This document shows positions 53,215 through 61,797 of a stretch of DNA of 64,000 nt, piece by piece; the first letter of the stretch is position 1, and each line of letters opens with the position of its first letter. Under the pieces are notes generated by a model that was not told the DNA's origin, did not search any database, and worked only from the letters and a program-made list of their open reading frames with translations. Location of the stretch: the NCBI GenBank assembly GCA_937902925.1, contig CALFNN010000105.1:62001-126000 (forward strand), written 5' to 3'. Source of the DNA: an uncultured Opitutaceae bacterium (GTDB lineage Bacteria > Verrucomicrobiota > Verrucomicrobiia > Opitutales > Opitutaceae). A program made the translations under genes and the position numbers.

Positions 53215-54198
53215 TTACTCCCGCACCTGCGCCACCAGTTCATACGAACGCAATCGCGCCGCATGGTCGAAGATCGCGGCCGTCACCATCAACTCATCGA
53301 CGCCGGTGCGCCGGAGAAAGCTTTCGATGCCCGCCTTCACGGTTGCGGGCGAGCCGACCACCGCCTCGCTGAATGCGTGCCCAACCATCGCCTGTTCCAT
53401 CGGCGACCAGAGGCCGTCCATCGTGTCGACGGGCGGCGGCAGCGGGCCGGGCGTGCCGCGACGGAGCTTGAGAAAGCTCTGCTGGATCGAGGTGAACAAT
53501 CGCGCCGCTTCGGCGTCGGTGTTGGCCGCGAACACGCCGATCGCCGCCATCGCATGTGGCTGCGGCCACGACTCCGACGGCCGGAATTTTTCGCGATAGA
53601 GTTCGAGCGCCTCGTCGAGGTGGTCCGGCGCGAAGTGCGAGGCGAAGGCGAAGGGCAGCCCGAGCGCCGCGGCGAGCTGCCCGCTGAACAGGCTCGAACC
53701 GAGCAGCCAGATCGGCACCGCCAGTCCGGCCCCCGGCACCGCCTGCACCGGCTGGCCCGGCACGGCGGCGCGGAAGTAAGCCTGCAACTCCTGCACGTCC
53801 TGCGGAAACGTGTCGGCGGAATTCGCCTGGCCGCGGCGCAGCGCACGGGCCGTGAGTTGGTCCGTCCCCGGCGCGCGCCCGAGTCCGAGATCGATCCGCC
53901 CGGGGAACAGCGCCTCGAGCGTGCCGAATTGTTCGGCGATGACGAGCGGCGCGTGGTTCGGCAGCATCACGCCGCCCGAGCCGACGCGGATCGTCTTCGT
54001 CCCGGCGGCGACGTGGCCGATGGCGACCGCGGTCGCCGCGCTCGCGATCCCCGGCATGTTGTGATGCTCCGCCAGCCAGTAACGGCGGTAGCCGAGCCGC
54101 TCGGCGTGGCGCGCGAGATCGAGCGAATGCTGCAACGCCTCACCCGCCGTGCCGCCCTGCACAATCGGGGAAAGATCGAGAATCGAAAACGGGACCAT
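53215..54198 (-). CDS. LLM-class flavin-dependent oxidoreductase
   Basis: 327 residues from the ATG at 54198 ([12 protein letters not shown]); the frame is open further upstream but that portion has no match to the fold. The luciferase-like TIM barrel shows [60 protein letters not shown], and [21 protein letters not shown] at the end. It resembles the MsnO8/LuxA-like group. A flavin-dependent monooxygenase or reductase with unknown substrate. It belongs to a run of minus-strand genes but is separated from the esterase by 122 bases. Confidence 0.9.
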   Translation of the reverse strand: MVPFSILDLSPIVQGGTAGEALQHSLDLARHAERLGYRRYWLAEHHNMPGIASAATAVAIGHVAAGTKTIRVGSGGVMLPNHAPLVIAEQFGTLEALFPGRIDLGLGRAPGTDQLTARALRRGQANSADTFPQDVQELQAYFRAAVPGQPVQAVPGAGLAVPIWLLGSSLFSGQLAAALGLPFAFASHFAPDHLDEALELYREKFRPSESWPQPHAMAAIGVFAANTDAEAARLFTSIQQSFLKLRRGTPGPLPPPVDTMDGLWSPMEQAMVGHAFSEAVVGSPATVKAGIESFLRRTGVDELMVTAAIFDHAARLRSYELVAQVRE

Positions 54199-54320
54199 GC
54201 GGCACTGTGCGCAACTGCGCGGGATTTTCCAGCCGGCATGGAAACGGTGGCGGTGGAAATCATCCGCCTCCGACCACGCGACGGCCGGGAATCGAAACCG
54301 CCGGCGTGCGCGCGTTCGCC

Positions 54321-55217
54321 TTAACGTCCGAAAGACCGGTCGATGAAGGCGAAGGCCGGGACCATCTGGGTTGCCATGTAGGCGGGGTCTTCGTGGCCGG
54401 CTCCCGGCAGGATCGTGAGCGTGGATTTTGCGCCGGCCTTGAGCAGCGCCTCGTGCAGTCGGCGCGCTTGCCGCGGTGAGATGATTTGATCGGCGTCGCC
54501 ATTGGCGATCTGGAATGGCGGCAGAATCTTGGCGGTCGGAAGGTAGCGCTGAATGCTGAGCTTTGGATCGCGCAGCCGATCCTCGGCACCGAACCAAACG
54601 ATCACGGCCTGGACGGCGCTCGATACCGCGGCGTTGCCCAGACTCGGGTCGTCAAAGACGGAGGCTTGGTCGCCGGTCGCCCCGAGCACGGCGGCCATGT
54701 AACCGCCGGCGGAATTGCCCCAGACGGCGAACTTGGCGGCATCGAGATGATATTGGCCGGCGTGCGCGCGGAGGAAACGCACCGCCGCCTTGCCGTCCCG
54801 AACCGCCGACAGGGCGGCGTCGGACATCGTCGGGCCCAGCCGATAGTTGAGACTGACGACGGCATAACCCTTCGCCATGAGCGCGGCGACGTCCGGGACC
54901 TGAACCTGAAACGGCCCCATCGGGCCGGCCGGCTTGGGTGGCGGGCCGAAATCGCGGCGCGACATCGAGCGTTTGTCGCCCACCATGAACCCGCCCCCGT
55001 GAATCCAGATGACGAGGGGCGCCGGCTCCCCGCCGGATTTGGGTAGATAGAGATCGAGCTTCTGAGCCGGCGACTGCTCCGCATACGCCAGGTCGGCAAA
55101 GCTCGGTTTCGGCGGTGCGTCGCCAGGCTGCGCATTGAGCGTCGAAGGAATCATGCAGGTCGAGACGGCCCACGCGCCAAGGGCGATCTTTTGCAAGGTC
55201 GAAGCGGTCGGGAACAT
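54321..55217 (-). CDS. Exported alpha/beta-hydrolase (BD-FAE/esterase-like)
   Basis: 298 residues from the ATG at 55217; two further in-frame ATGs lie upstream (55235, 55277). A signal-like N-terminus ([20 protein letters not shown]) precedes the esterase fold: oxyanion motif [15 protein letters not shown] (73-76), nucleophile elbow [10 protein letters not shown] (Ser169), acid [11 protein letters not shown] and catalytic His in GAGHEDPAY. The family includes bacterial feruloyl and acetyl esterases. It probably hydrolyses short esters in plant-derived polysaccharides, in the periplasm; substrate is a guess. Confidence 0.85.
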   Translation of the reverse strand: MFPTASTLQKIALGAWAVSTCMIPSTLNAQPGDAPPKPSFADLAYAEQSPAQKLDLYLPKSGGEPAPLVIWIHGGGFMVGDKRSMSRRDFGPPPKPAGPMGPFQVQVPDVAALMAKGYAVVSLNYRLGPTMSDAALSAVRDGKAAVRFLRAHAGQYHLDAAKFAVWGNSAGGYMAAVLGATGDQASVFDDPSLGNAAVSSAVQAVIVWFGAEDRLRDPKLSIQRYLPTAKILPPFQIANGDADQIISPRQARRLHEALLKAGAKSTLTILPGAGHEDPAYMATQMVPAFAFIDRSFGR

Positions 55218-55299
55218 CCACCGATTGCCCGGCATGCCGCGGAATTCGTCAAATCCATTGAGCAAACGGGGGAGCACAGCCGGCCGGCGGATTCACCTA

Positions 55300-55737
55300 T
55301 CAGTCCGTCTCCTCGATCTCGTCGGGCAGTTCGTTGCGGTCGTCGGATCGATGAGGGAAGTGTTCGGCGAGGAGCGCGCCGGCGCGCTCGATGCCGTGGA
55401 CGAGGCCGGCGGTGAAATCGCCGCGCTTGAAGTGCTCCGTCATCGCAGCGGCGAGCTCGGTCCAGAACGGGTCGCCGCATTTTTCGTGGACGCCCTGGTC
55501 CCCGATGACGGCGAACGTGCGGGAGCGCGGGGCGAGCAGGATCAGGACGCCGTTGCGCGCGGCCGTCTGCGTCATGCCGAGGCGTTCGAACTGGCGTTGC
55601 GCCTCAACGACGGGATCGGAGACCTTGCGGCGCGAGAGGACGACGCGGATTTCTCCGGAAGTCGTGCGTTCCGCCGCGCCGATCGCGGCGACGACGCGCG
55701 GGTGATCGATTTTCGGGAGCGATGAAAAGAGGCTCAT
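55300..55737 (-). CDS. TPM-domain protein (small form)
   Basis: 145 residues. A TPM (TLP18.3/Psb32/MOLO-1) domain: AAERTTSGEIRVVLSRRKV, FERLGMTQTAARNGVLILLA, RTFAVIGDQGVHEKCGDPFW and HFKRGDFTAGLVHGIERAG. It has no signal peptide and ends in an acidic tail (SDDRNELPDEIEETD). It follows the larger TPM gene by 3 bases, forming with LemA a common three-gene set. Function in bacteria is not established. Confidence 0.88.
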   Translation of the reverse strand: MSLFSSLPKIDHPRVVAAIGAAERTTSGEIRVVLSRRKVSDPVVEAQRQFERLGMTQTAARNGVLILLAPRSRTFAVIGDQGVHEKCGDPFWTELAAAMTEHFKRGDFTAGLVHGIERAGALLAEHFPHRSDDRNELPDEIEETD

Positions 55738-55740
55738 GGG

Positions 55741-56544
55741 TTACCAGCTTCCTCCCGCGCCGCCGCCGCCAAAACTGCCGCCACCGCCGGAAAAACTTCC
55801 GCCCCCACCGCCGCCGCCGCCCCAGCCACCGGAACCGCCGCCACCCCATCCGCCCGGGCCGATCCACGGCGAGATGTAGCCGCGCCGACCATAGAAAGTG
55901 TTGCGGCGGGACGAGGAGCGCAGGACGGAAATCACGATGATGAGAAGGATGATGACGCCCGGACCAAAGGCGAAACCGGCGCCGCGGTTTCCTTTTCCCT
56001 CGGCCACCGTGCGGCCCGTGCCGCGGTATTCGCCTTTGACGGCGGCGATCATAGCGTGCACGCCCGCCGTGACGCCGCCGGTGAAATCGCCGGCGCGGAA
56101 ACGCGGCGTGATTTCGTTTTCGACGATCTGCTTGCAGAGGGCATCCGGTAGCGCGCCCTCGAGGCCATAGCCGACCTGGATGAAAAGTTTACGGTCCTGG
56201 CTGAAAATGAAGAGCACCGCACCGTTCTTTTTGTCCTTCTGACCGACGCCCCACTTTTGCGCGACGCGCACGGTGTAGTCCTCGATCGACGAGTCCGACT
56301 GCATGTGCGGATAAATCGCGACGAGGAGCTGGTTGGAAGTGTCGCGCTCGAACTGCGTGAGCTCGGCATCGAGCTGACGCGCGGCGCCGGACGCAACCAC
56401 GCCGGCGTAGTCGTTGAAATGATTGGGCGGTGCGGGCGGGATCGTCTCGGCCGCACGGGCAAAGGAGACGAGCGACAACAGCCCGCCGACCAACGAGAGG
56501 AAAATCCATTGGCGGATCGGAAAGATATTCGCGTTTGTTGTCAT
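55741..56544 (-). CDS. TPM-domain protein with Gly-rich tail (YgcG-like)
   Basis: 267 residues. Signal peptide (QWIFLSLVGGLLSLVSFARA/AE), TPM domain (about 35-175, FNDYAGVVASGAARQLDAEL, VAQKWGVGQKDKKNGAVLF, GYGLEGALPDALCKQI), membrane helix (FGPGVIILLIIVISVL) and an extreme Gly/Ser tail (GGGGSGGWGGGG...) ending GGSW. The ATG that begins the protein (56542-56544) lies inside one arm of a 29-base inverted repeat, and no other good start is nearby. Likely anchored in the envelope with LemA. Confidence 0.9.
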   Translation of the reverse strand: MTTNANIFPIRQWIFLSLVGGLLSLVSFARAAETIPPAPPNHFNDYAGVVASGAARQLDAELTQFERDTSNQLLVAIYPHMQSDSSIEDYTVRVAQKWGVGQKDKKNGAVLFIFSQDRKLFIQVGYGLEGALPDALCKQIVENEITPRFRAGDFTGGVTAGVHAMIAAVKGEYRGTGRTVAEGKGNRGAGFAFGPGVIILLIIVISVLRSSSRRNTFYGRRGYISPWIGPGGWGGGGSGGWGGGGGGGGSFSGGGGSFGGGGAGGSW

Positions 56545-56635
56545 TCTGAGCGGAGCGAAGAATCCAATCGGGTTAACTCCGCGCTTTTTGGATTCGTAGC
56601 TCCTGCTGGATTCTTCGCTGCGCTCAGAATGACAA
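56538..56635. repeat. Long inverted repeat covering the start codon of the TPM gene
   Basis: Arms 56538-56566 and 56607-56635 match in 28 of 29 positions as reverse complements (TTGTCATTCTGAGCG...), separated by 40 bases. The element belongs to the widespread TTGTCATTCTGAGCG-type palindromes. It lies between the LemA and TPM genes of the same operon and includes the TPM ATG. Confidence 0.9.
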
Positions 56636-56662
56636 TCAGGGGAGCCCGGCCGGGGCTTTTGT

Positions 56663-57304
56663 TCACGGCGATTTCGGGGCGTCGGTTTTCTTGCCGAAGT
56701 CGAATTGAACGGCGGGCGGTTTGTCGGAGCCGGCGCTGGCCGAGAAATACGGCCGCGCGCTGTGGCCGAACATGCCGGCGAAGATGACGGCGGGGAAACG
56801 CTTGATCGCGGTATCGTAAGCCTGCACGGCCTCGTTGAAGCGCCCGCGCTCGACGCTGATCCGGTTCTCCGTGCCCTCGAGTTGCGCCTGCAGATCGCGG
56901 AAGCCCGCGGTCGCGGTCAAGGTCGGGTAACGCTCGGCGACGACGAGGAGCCGCGAGAGCGCGCCACCGAGCTGGGCCTGGGCCTGCTCGAACTCGGCGA
57001 GTTTCTGCGGATCGGTCGGTGCGCCGGCGGCGGGGAGTTGCACGCGGCCGACCGAGGCGCGGGCCGCGGTGACCTCGGTAAGCGTGGACTTTTCGAAGTT
57101 GGCGGCGCCCGAAACGGTGTTGACGAGGTTCGGAATCAGGTCGGCCCGGCGCTGGTAGACATTCTGCACCTGCGCCCAGGCGGCGTCGGTGCCCTGCTGG
57201 AGTGAGACGAGGCCGTTGAAGATGGACATCACCCACAACCCGACGACGATCGCGAGGACGACGAAAAAGCCGAAGACGGCGAGAAGGATTTTTCCGACAC
57301 TCAT
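56663..57304 (-). CDS. LemA-family protein
   Basis: 213 residues. An N-terminal membrane helix (ILLAVFGFFVVLAIVVGLWVM) then the LemA helical domain: LVSLQQGTDAAWAQVQNVYQ, RRADLIPNLVNTVSG, LSRLLVVAERYPTLTATAGF and ENRISVERGRFNEAVQAYD. Tail reading SASAGSDKPPAVQFDF is standard for the family. First gene of a LemA-TPM-TPM operon; an inverted repeat separates it from the next gene. Confidence 0.95.
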   Translation of the reverse strand: MSVGKILLAVFGFFVVLAIVVGLWVMSIFNGLVSLQQGTDAAWAQVQNVYQRRADLIPNLVNTVSGAANFEKSTLTEVTAARASVGRVQLPAAGAPTDPQKLAEFEQAQAQLGGALSRLLVVAERYPTLTATAGFRDLQAQLEGTENRISVERGRFNEAVQAYDTAIKRFPAVIFAGMFGHSARPYFSASAGSDKPPAVQFDFGKKTDAPKSP

Positions 57305-57485
57305 GGTGCCGGGAGGGAAGCGCTAATCGCCACGACCCGCAAGGGACAACGCGGTCGAATCCGGGAGGAAGATTCCAATGGACGCAGAACCGGCGCGCGA
57401 CAAATCGGTCAGTGACGACGCAGCCTTTCGGGTTGCGATGCGAATCCATGCCATCACACTCGTTCCAACCCCATCAGTTAACCCC

Positions 57486-57929
57486 ATGAACACTCCCATC
57501 TCAGCCCTGTTGGAGCGGAAAGGCTCCGTCGTCTACACCGTCCCGCCGACCCTCAGCATCTATGATGCGGTCTCGGAAATGAACCGGCACCGGATCGGCG
57601 CCATTGTCATCGTCGATGGCGCGCGGCTGGTGGGGATTTTCACCGAGCGCGACGCGTTGCGCCGCGTGGTCGGCGCCGGGCTCGATCCGCGGCGGGCGTT
57701 AGTGGCGGACGTGATGACGGCCGGGCTCATCACCATCGCACCGGAGGCCACGATCGAGCAGACGATGAATATTTTCACCGAGAAACGCTGCCGTCACCTG
57801 CCGGTGGTCAGTGAAGGACAACTGCTGGGGCTCATCTCCATCGGCGACGTGACGCGTTGGATGGCTGATGCACATCGCGCCGAGGCGGAGCATTTGAAGA
57901 GCTACATCGCCGGCGGATTTCCGGCGTGA
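57486..57929 (+). CDS. CBS-domain protein
   Basis: 147 residues from the ATG at 57486, two CBS domains (about 10-68 and 76-133; SIYDAVSEMNRHRIGAIVIV, LVGIFTERDALRRVV, HLPVVSEGQLLGLISIGDVT). Such stand-alone CBS pairs bind adenine nucleotides and act as energy sensors or regulators of other proteins. The partner is not evident; neighbours are a divergent LemA operon and a dienelactone hydrolase. Confidence 0.92.
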   Translation: MNTPISALLERKGSVVYTVPPTLSIYDAVSEMNRHRIGAIVIVDGARLVGIFTERDALRRVVGAGLDPRRALVADVMTAGLITIAPEATIEQTMNIFTEKRCRHLPVVSEGQLLGLISIGDVTRWMADAHRAEAEHLKSYIAGGFPA

Positions 57930-58051
57930 GCGATGGCGCCGGTCCGTGAGCGGCGGCGGTTTCAACGGCGCGCGGTTTGACGCGCGGAGGCGGTGCGATC
58001 ATCGTGCCGCCGACCCGTCGGGTTTGCGTCACTTCCTTCCCTCTTTCCGTC

Positions 58052-58810
58052 ATGTCCTCCGCTCGACCCAGAATCACCACTCGATCTGTCGCTTATGAAC
58101 ACGCTGGCGTGAAGCTCGCCGGCTGGCTGGCCTACGACGAGGCGAAAACGGCCACCGGCAAGCCGCCCGGCGTCCTCGTGCTTCCGGAGTGGTGGGGCCT
58201 GGTCGAATATCCCAAGGTTCGCGCGGCGCAGCTCGCGGAGCTCGGCTACGTGGCGTTCGTGGCGGACATGTATGGCGCCGGCGTCGTGACGGCCGACCCG
58301 AAAAAGGCGGCGGAACTCGCCGGCCAGTTCTACGGCAAGCCGCTCATGGCGGAGCGGGCGCAGGCCGGCCTCGACCAGCTCCTGAAGGCGGGCCTCGCGG
58401 ATCCGGCGCGCATCGCGGCGATCGGTTATTGTTTTGGCGGGTCGACCGCGCAGGCCCTCGCCTACACGGGCGCGCCGCTGGCGGGCATCGTGAGCCTGCA
58501 CGGCGGGCTCATCCCGGCGCCGGAGGGAGCGGCGGCGCGCAACCGCGCGAAGATCCTGATCTGCCACGGCGCGGTCGATCCATTCGTGCCGGCGACGGCG
58601 GTGGAGGCGTTCACGCGATCGATGAACGAGGGCAAGTTCGACTACCAGTTCATCAGCTACGCGGGGGCGGTGCATGCGTTCTCGAATCCGGAGTCGGACC
58701 GGAACGCCGCGGCCGGGCTCAAGGGCGTGGCTTACAGCGCGAGCGCCGACCGCCGCTCGTGGGCGCACCTGCAGGCGTTCGTCGCGGAAATCTTCGCGGC
58801 GAAAAAGTGA
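58052..58810 (+). CDS. Dienelactone hydrolase family protein
   Basis: 252 residues from the ATG at 58052. Alpha/beta-hydrolase with a cysteine nucleophile: GYCFGGST (Cys127), acid HGAVDPFVPA (Asp176) and His208 (GAVHAFSNPESD), the exact dienelactone hydrolase arrangement. VLVLPEWWGLVEYPK and LAELGYVAFVADMYG are also typical. Many such proteins are not involved in chlorocatechol breakdown, and nothing nearby supports that pathway. Its stop overlaps the next start by 4 bases. Confidence 0.93.
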   Translation: MSSARPRITTRSVAYEHAGVKLAGWLAYDEAKTATGKPPGVLVLPEWWGLVEYPKVRAAQLAELGYVAFVADMYGAGVVTADPKKAAELAGQFYGKPLMAERAQAGLDQLLKAGLADPARIAAIGYCFGGSTAQALAYTGAPLAGIVSLHGGLIPAPEGAAARNRAKILICHGAVDPFVPATAVEAFTRSMNEGKFDYQFISYAGAVHAFSNPESDRNAAAGLKGVAYSASADRRSWAHLQAFVAEIFAAKK

Positions 58811-59283
58811 AGTCCGGTGCCGCGACGCGGAAGCGGTGGGCGCAGGGTTTTGCGGCCGGCCTGGCCAGCGCCTCGCTTGGCGGCTGCCTGGCCTACCAGG
58901 TGGTTTCGGTGCCGGTGAAGCTGGCGGCGACCACGGCGGTCGTCGCGGGCGACACGGCGGGCGCGGTGGTGACGACGACCGGCAAGATCGCGGTGAGTGC
59001 GGTGCGCGCCGCCGGAAACGTGGGGAGCGGCGGCATCGACGCCGCGTCGCGACTCGCGCAGGCGGGCATGGTGACGTTGGTCGACGCGGCGACCACGTCG
59101 GTCGTGCGCGTGCCCTGGCGGGAAGGCCTCACGCTGGCCGGGGCCGCCGACGCGGCACGGCTGCCGGTGGTGCTACGGGCCGTCGACGTCGTGCGGGCGG
59201 GCCGGATCGTTTATTCGGCGACGCGGGCGAGTGGCGACGGCGCGGTGCTGGCGTCGGGCGACGTGGTGCGGCTGGGAAAGTAG
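58807..59283 (+). CDS. Small Ala/Val-rich exported or lipoprotein-like protein
   Basis: 158 residues from a GTG that overlaps the hydrolase stop (GTGA). The N-terminus RKRWAQGFAAGLASASLGGC resembles a lipoprotein signal with Cys24-like lipobox (SLGGC). The rest is Ala/Val/Thr-rich with imperfect repeats (VAGDTAGAVVTTTGKIAVSAV, then VRAAGNVGSGG) and a compact end (RIVYSATRASGDGAVLASGD). No family recognised. Confidence 0.7.
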   Translation: MKSGAATRKRWAQGFAAGLASASLGGCLAYQVVSVPVKLAATTAVVAGDTAGAVVTTTGKIAVSAVRAAGNVGSGGIDAASRLAQAGMVTLVDAATTSVVRVPWREGLTLAGAADAARLPVVLRAVDVVRAGRIVYSATRASGDGAVLASGDVVRLGK

Positions 59284-59354
59284 CGCGCGTGGAGCGGGGA
59301 TGAATCCGACGCCGCGGCTTGCCTCGCGACGCACTTTGCCCTTTCCCTGCGGGC

Positions 59355-59777
59355 ATGGATCTCGAAAGCGCCCGCCGGCAAATCCAGAGCAATCTCGAAC
59401 GCATGCGCGTCCTTTACGCGAAGCCCGTGTTCGACGAGTGGGTCATCCTCGCGATGGGGGCCAAGTATGGCGGGGTCCTGGCGTATTCGGGCACGCGGCC
59501 GGAAACGTTCCGGCGGCAACTGCCCGACGACGTCGAGCCACTGCGGGCGCTCGCGGCCGGGCGGCAGTTTGCGACCGGCGACTTCGAGTTCGCGCCCGAT
59601 GCGGCCGGTCCGCGTTACGACGCGCTGATGAAAATCGGCGCGGCCAGCTACCTGGTCTGCAACAACACGGCCAAGACCATGGCGGAGATCCGCGCGGACG
59701 CGCGCTGGCTGAAGGCTCAGGCCGTGTTCTTCGAACTCGGTGAAAAGTTCCGCACGGATCCGCTGGCGGAAGCGTAG
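59355..59777 (+). CDS. Conserved-looking hypothetical protein
   Basis: 140 residues from the ATG at 59355 (MDLESARRQIQSNLERMR). Mixed alpha/beta; motifs KYGGVLAYSGTRPETFRRQL, GDFEFAPDAAGPRYDALMKI and YLVCNNTAKTMAEIRADARW look structured. No signal peptide. I do not recognise the family; coding is supported by a clean frame and amino-acid composition. Confidence 0.68.
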   Translation: MDLESARRQIQSNLERMRVLYAKPVFDEWVILAMGAKYGGVLAYSGTRPETFRRQLPDDVEPLRALAAGRQFATGDFEFAPDAAGPRYDALMKIGAASYLVCNNTAKTMAEIRADARWLKAQAVFFELGEKFRTDPLAEA

Positions 59778-59792
59778 GCGCGCGGCGGCCGG

Positions 59793-60812
59793 TTACGACA
59801 GGAAGCCCGTGCCGACGAACCAGGCGTAGGCGGCCACGAGCGGCCAGCCCAGCCAGCGCGGGAGGCCTTGGGCGAAGATCACGCACAGGCCGTGGAGCAC
59901 CGCGGCACCGATCAGGATCGCCAGGCCGGTCTCGAAAAATTTCGGCACCGGCAGCGGCGCCAGCAAGGCGCTCAGGCCGAGGCAGAGCGGGATGCAGATG
60001 TGGCCGTCGCCGACCTGCGACGCGTAGGCGATGTCGGCGCGGCGGCGCGCGGCATAATAGAACGCGATGAGGGCGTTGGGCACGACCATCAGCCAGCCGC
60101 TGAGCCAGCCGAGATTCGCGGCGCTTACGAAGCCCGCTTTCTGGGCCGTCAGCCACGTGACGAGCCAGTCGATGCTGACGTAGAGACCGTAGGCGCCGAG
60201 CATGACCAGGAACACGTCGAAATAAAACAGCGCGCCGAACGAGTGTTTGCGGCGAACGTTGTATTTGAGGACGTCGAAGACCTGGATGCACTGCCAGAAG
60301 AGAAACAATGCCACGAGGGCAAGGCCATCGCCCCGGTCGAGCCGGCCGTCGCGGCCGAGGGCCCAGGTCATCCCGCTGAAAAAAATCACGGCGGCGAGCG
60401 TGAGGAGGAGGGAGAGCCGGTTCAGCTGCTGCCTGGTCTCGGCGTCGACGGCGCCGCTTTTTTTCCTCGCGCTGGATTTTTTTCCCTTGGCGTCCGGGCC
60501 GAGATTGAGGCCCCAGATGAGCGCGGGCAGGCCCAGGACCAGGGTGAGATTGGTGACGTTGTTGACGAGGCAGTTCGTCAGCACGTCCTGGCCCGGTCCC
60601 TTGCGGGCGGCGATGATGAAGACGAAGAGCAGATTGCCGAGCCCCGAGCAGTAGGGCATGACCAGCGTGCCGAGGGCGGTGCCCTCGAGGCCGTGGTCGA
60701 GGAGCGCCTCCAACCGCCAGATCATGAGGAACGACGCCCCGAGAAAGAGCGCCAGGTAGGTCCAGACGCTCGTGAGCCCCGCGCCGTCGATGATGTCGGG
60801 CAGGGGGTTCAA
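59793..60812 (-). CDS. Sodium/calcium exchanger-like membrane protein (CaCA-type)
   Basis: 339 residues from a TTG at 60812, whose TTGA overlaps the stop of the upstream ABC ATPase. About ten membrane helices. Repeats of the cation-exchanger style: LEALLDHGLEGTALGTLVMP and TNCLVNNVTNLTLVLGLPAL in the first half and NLGWLSGWLMVVPNALIAFY with VGDGHICIPLCLGLSALL in the second. The charged central loop is Lys/Arg/Ser-rich. The family exports Ca2+ or another cation; the acidic GNE-type alpha-repeat residues are partly changed (VNNVTN, SGLGN), so substrate and direction are open. Confidence 0.72.
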   Translation of the reverse strand: MNPLPDIIDGAGLTSVWTYLALFLGASFLMIWRLEALLDHGLEGTALGTLVMPYCSGLGNLLFVFIIAARKGPGQDVLTNCLVNNVTNLTLVLGLPALIWGLNLGPDAKGKKSSARKKSGAVDAETRQQLNRLSLLLTLAAVIFFSGMTWALGRDGRLDRGDGLALVALFLFWQCIQVFDVLKYNVRRKHSFGALFYFDVFLVMLGAYGLYVSIDWLVTWLTAQKAGFVSAANLGWLSGWLMVVPNALIAFYYAARRRADIAYASQVGDGHICIPLCLGLSALLAPLPVPKFFETGLAILIGAAVLHGLCVIFAQGLPRWLGWPLVAAYAWFVGTGFLS

Positions 60813-61612
60813 CGGCGGGCCCCGCGATGGGGCGCAGGCCAGGCGAGCTGATAGCGACCGCGCGCGCGGCCCAGGCGGAGCGGGGCGCCGAACGCCACTG
60901 AGAGATGCTTCGCTGTCAGCACCGCGCGACGGGGTCCGCGGGCGACGACCCGGCCCGCCCGGAGGAGCAGGGCGTGCGTGAACGCCGGCATGATTTCCTC
61001 GACATGGTGCGTGACCAGGACGAGAGCGGGGGCGTCGCGGCGGTGCGCGACCGCGTCGACGAAGCGCAGGAATTTTTCCCGTGCGACCGGGTCGAGGCCG
61101 GCGCACGGTTCATCAAGGATGAGCAGTTGCGGTCGCGCCATGAGCGCGCGCGCGATCAGGACCCGCTGGCGCTCGCCTTGCGAAAGGAAAACCCACTCGC
61201 GTTGGGCGAGGCGGCCGAGGCCAACGAGGCGGAGGAGTTTTTGCGCCGCGACGCGGTCAGCCCGCGTGCCCGCGTGCCAGAGGTCGAGTTGCGCGAACTT
61301 GCCGCTGACGACGGTGTCGAGGGCCGGCTCGGCGGCGGGGATGGAAGCCGTGAAGGCGCTCGTGACGACACCGATCTTCAACCGCAGTTCGCTCCAGTCG
61401 CTGGCGCCATAACGCTGGCCAAGCACGGCGATTTCGCCGGCGGTCGGCGACAGGTAGCCGGTCAGTGCCTTCAGCAGTGTGGTCTTGCCGGAGCCGTTGG
61501 CGCCGAGAATGACCCAGTGCTGGCGGGGTTCGACGCGCCAGTCGACACCGCGCAGCAAGGTGGCGGACCCGCGTTCAACCCGCAGGCCGGTAACTTCGAG
61601 AACGGAAGGCAT
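60809..61612 (-). CDS. ABC transporter ATP-binding protein
   Basis: 267 residues. Walker A GANGSGKTTLLKAL (37-50), signature LSQGERQRVLIARAL, Walker B LLILDEPCAGLDPVA and His-loop VTHHVEEI. It resembles iron/molybdate-type or ModF-like ATPases. No permease or binding protein is encoded beside it; instead it overlaps an exchanger-like gene downstream. The last 30 residues form a basic extension (LRLGRARGRYQLAWPAPHRG). Confidence 0.92.
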   Translation of the reverse strand: MPSVLEVTGLRVERGSATLLRGVDWRVEPRQHWVILGANGSGKTTLLKALTGYLSPTAGEIAVLGQRYGASDWSELRLKIGVVTSAFTASIPAAEPALDTVVSGKFAQLDLWHAGTRADRVAAQKLLRLVGLGRLAQREWVFLSQGERQRVLIARALMARPQLLILDEPCAGLDPVAREKFLRFVDAVAHRRDAPALVLVTHHVEEIMPAFTHALLLRAGRVVARGPRRAVLTAKHLSVAFGAPLRLGRARGRYQLAWPAPHRGARR

Positions 61613-61797
61613 GCGGCGGCGAGCATGTTGGGCGAAGTCGCTTCAGGTCAACGGGGAGTGCACGGCTGAACGCGTCCCGGGGCGGGCGGCATGCAGGGTG
61701 CACGGGTGGAAGGTTCCCGGAAAAATCGTCGGCGCGGGCGGCAACCCGGCCCGCGTCCATCGTTCTAACAGCCGTCAACCTCAACCAAAGGATCCAC

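Noticed and set aside
54199-54597. Upstream extension of the LLM oxidoreductase frame
   Set aside because: The fold starts at the ATG at 54198; the extension overlaps the esterase gene on the same strand in another frame.
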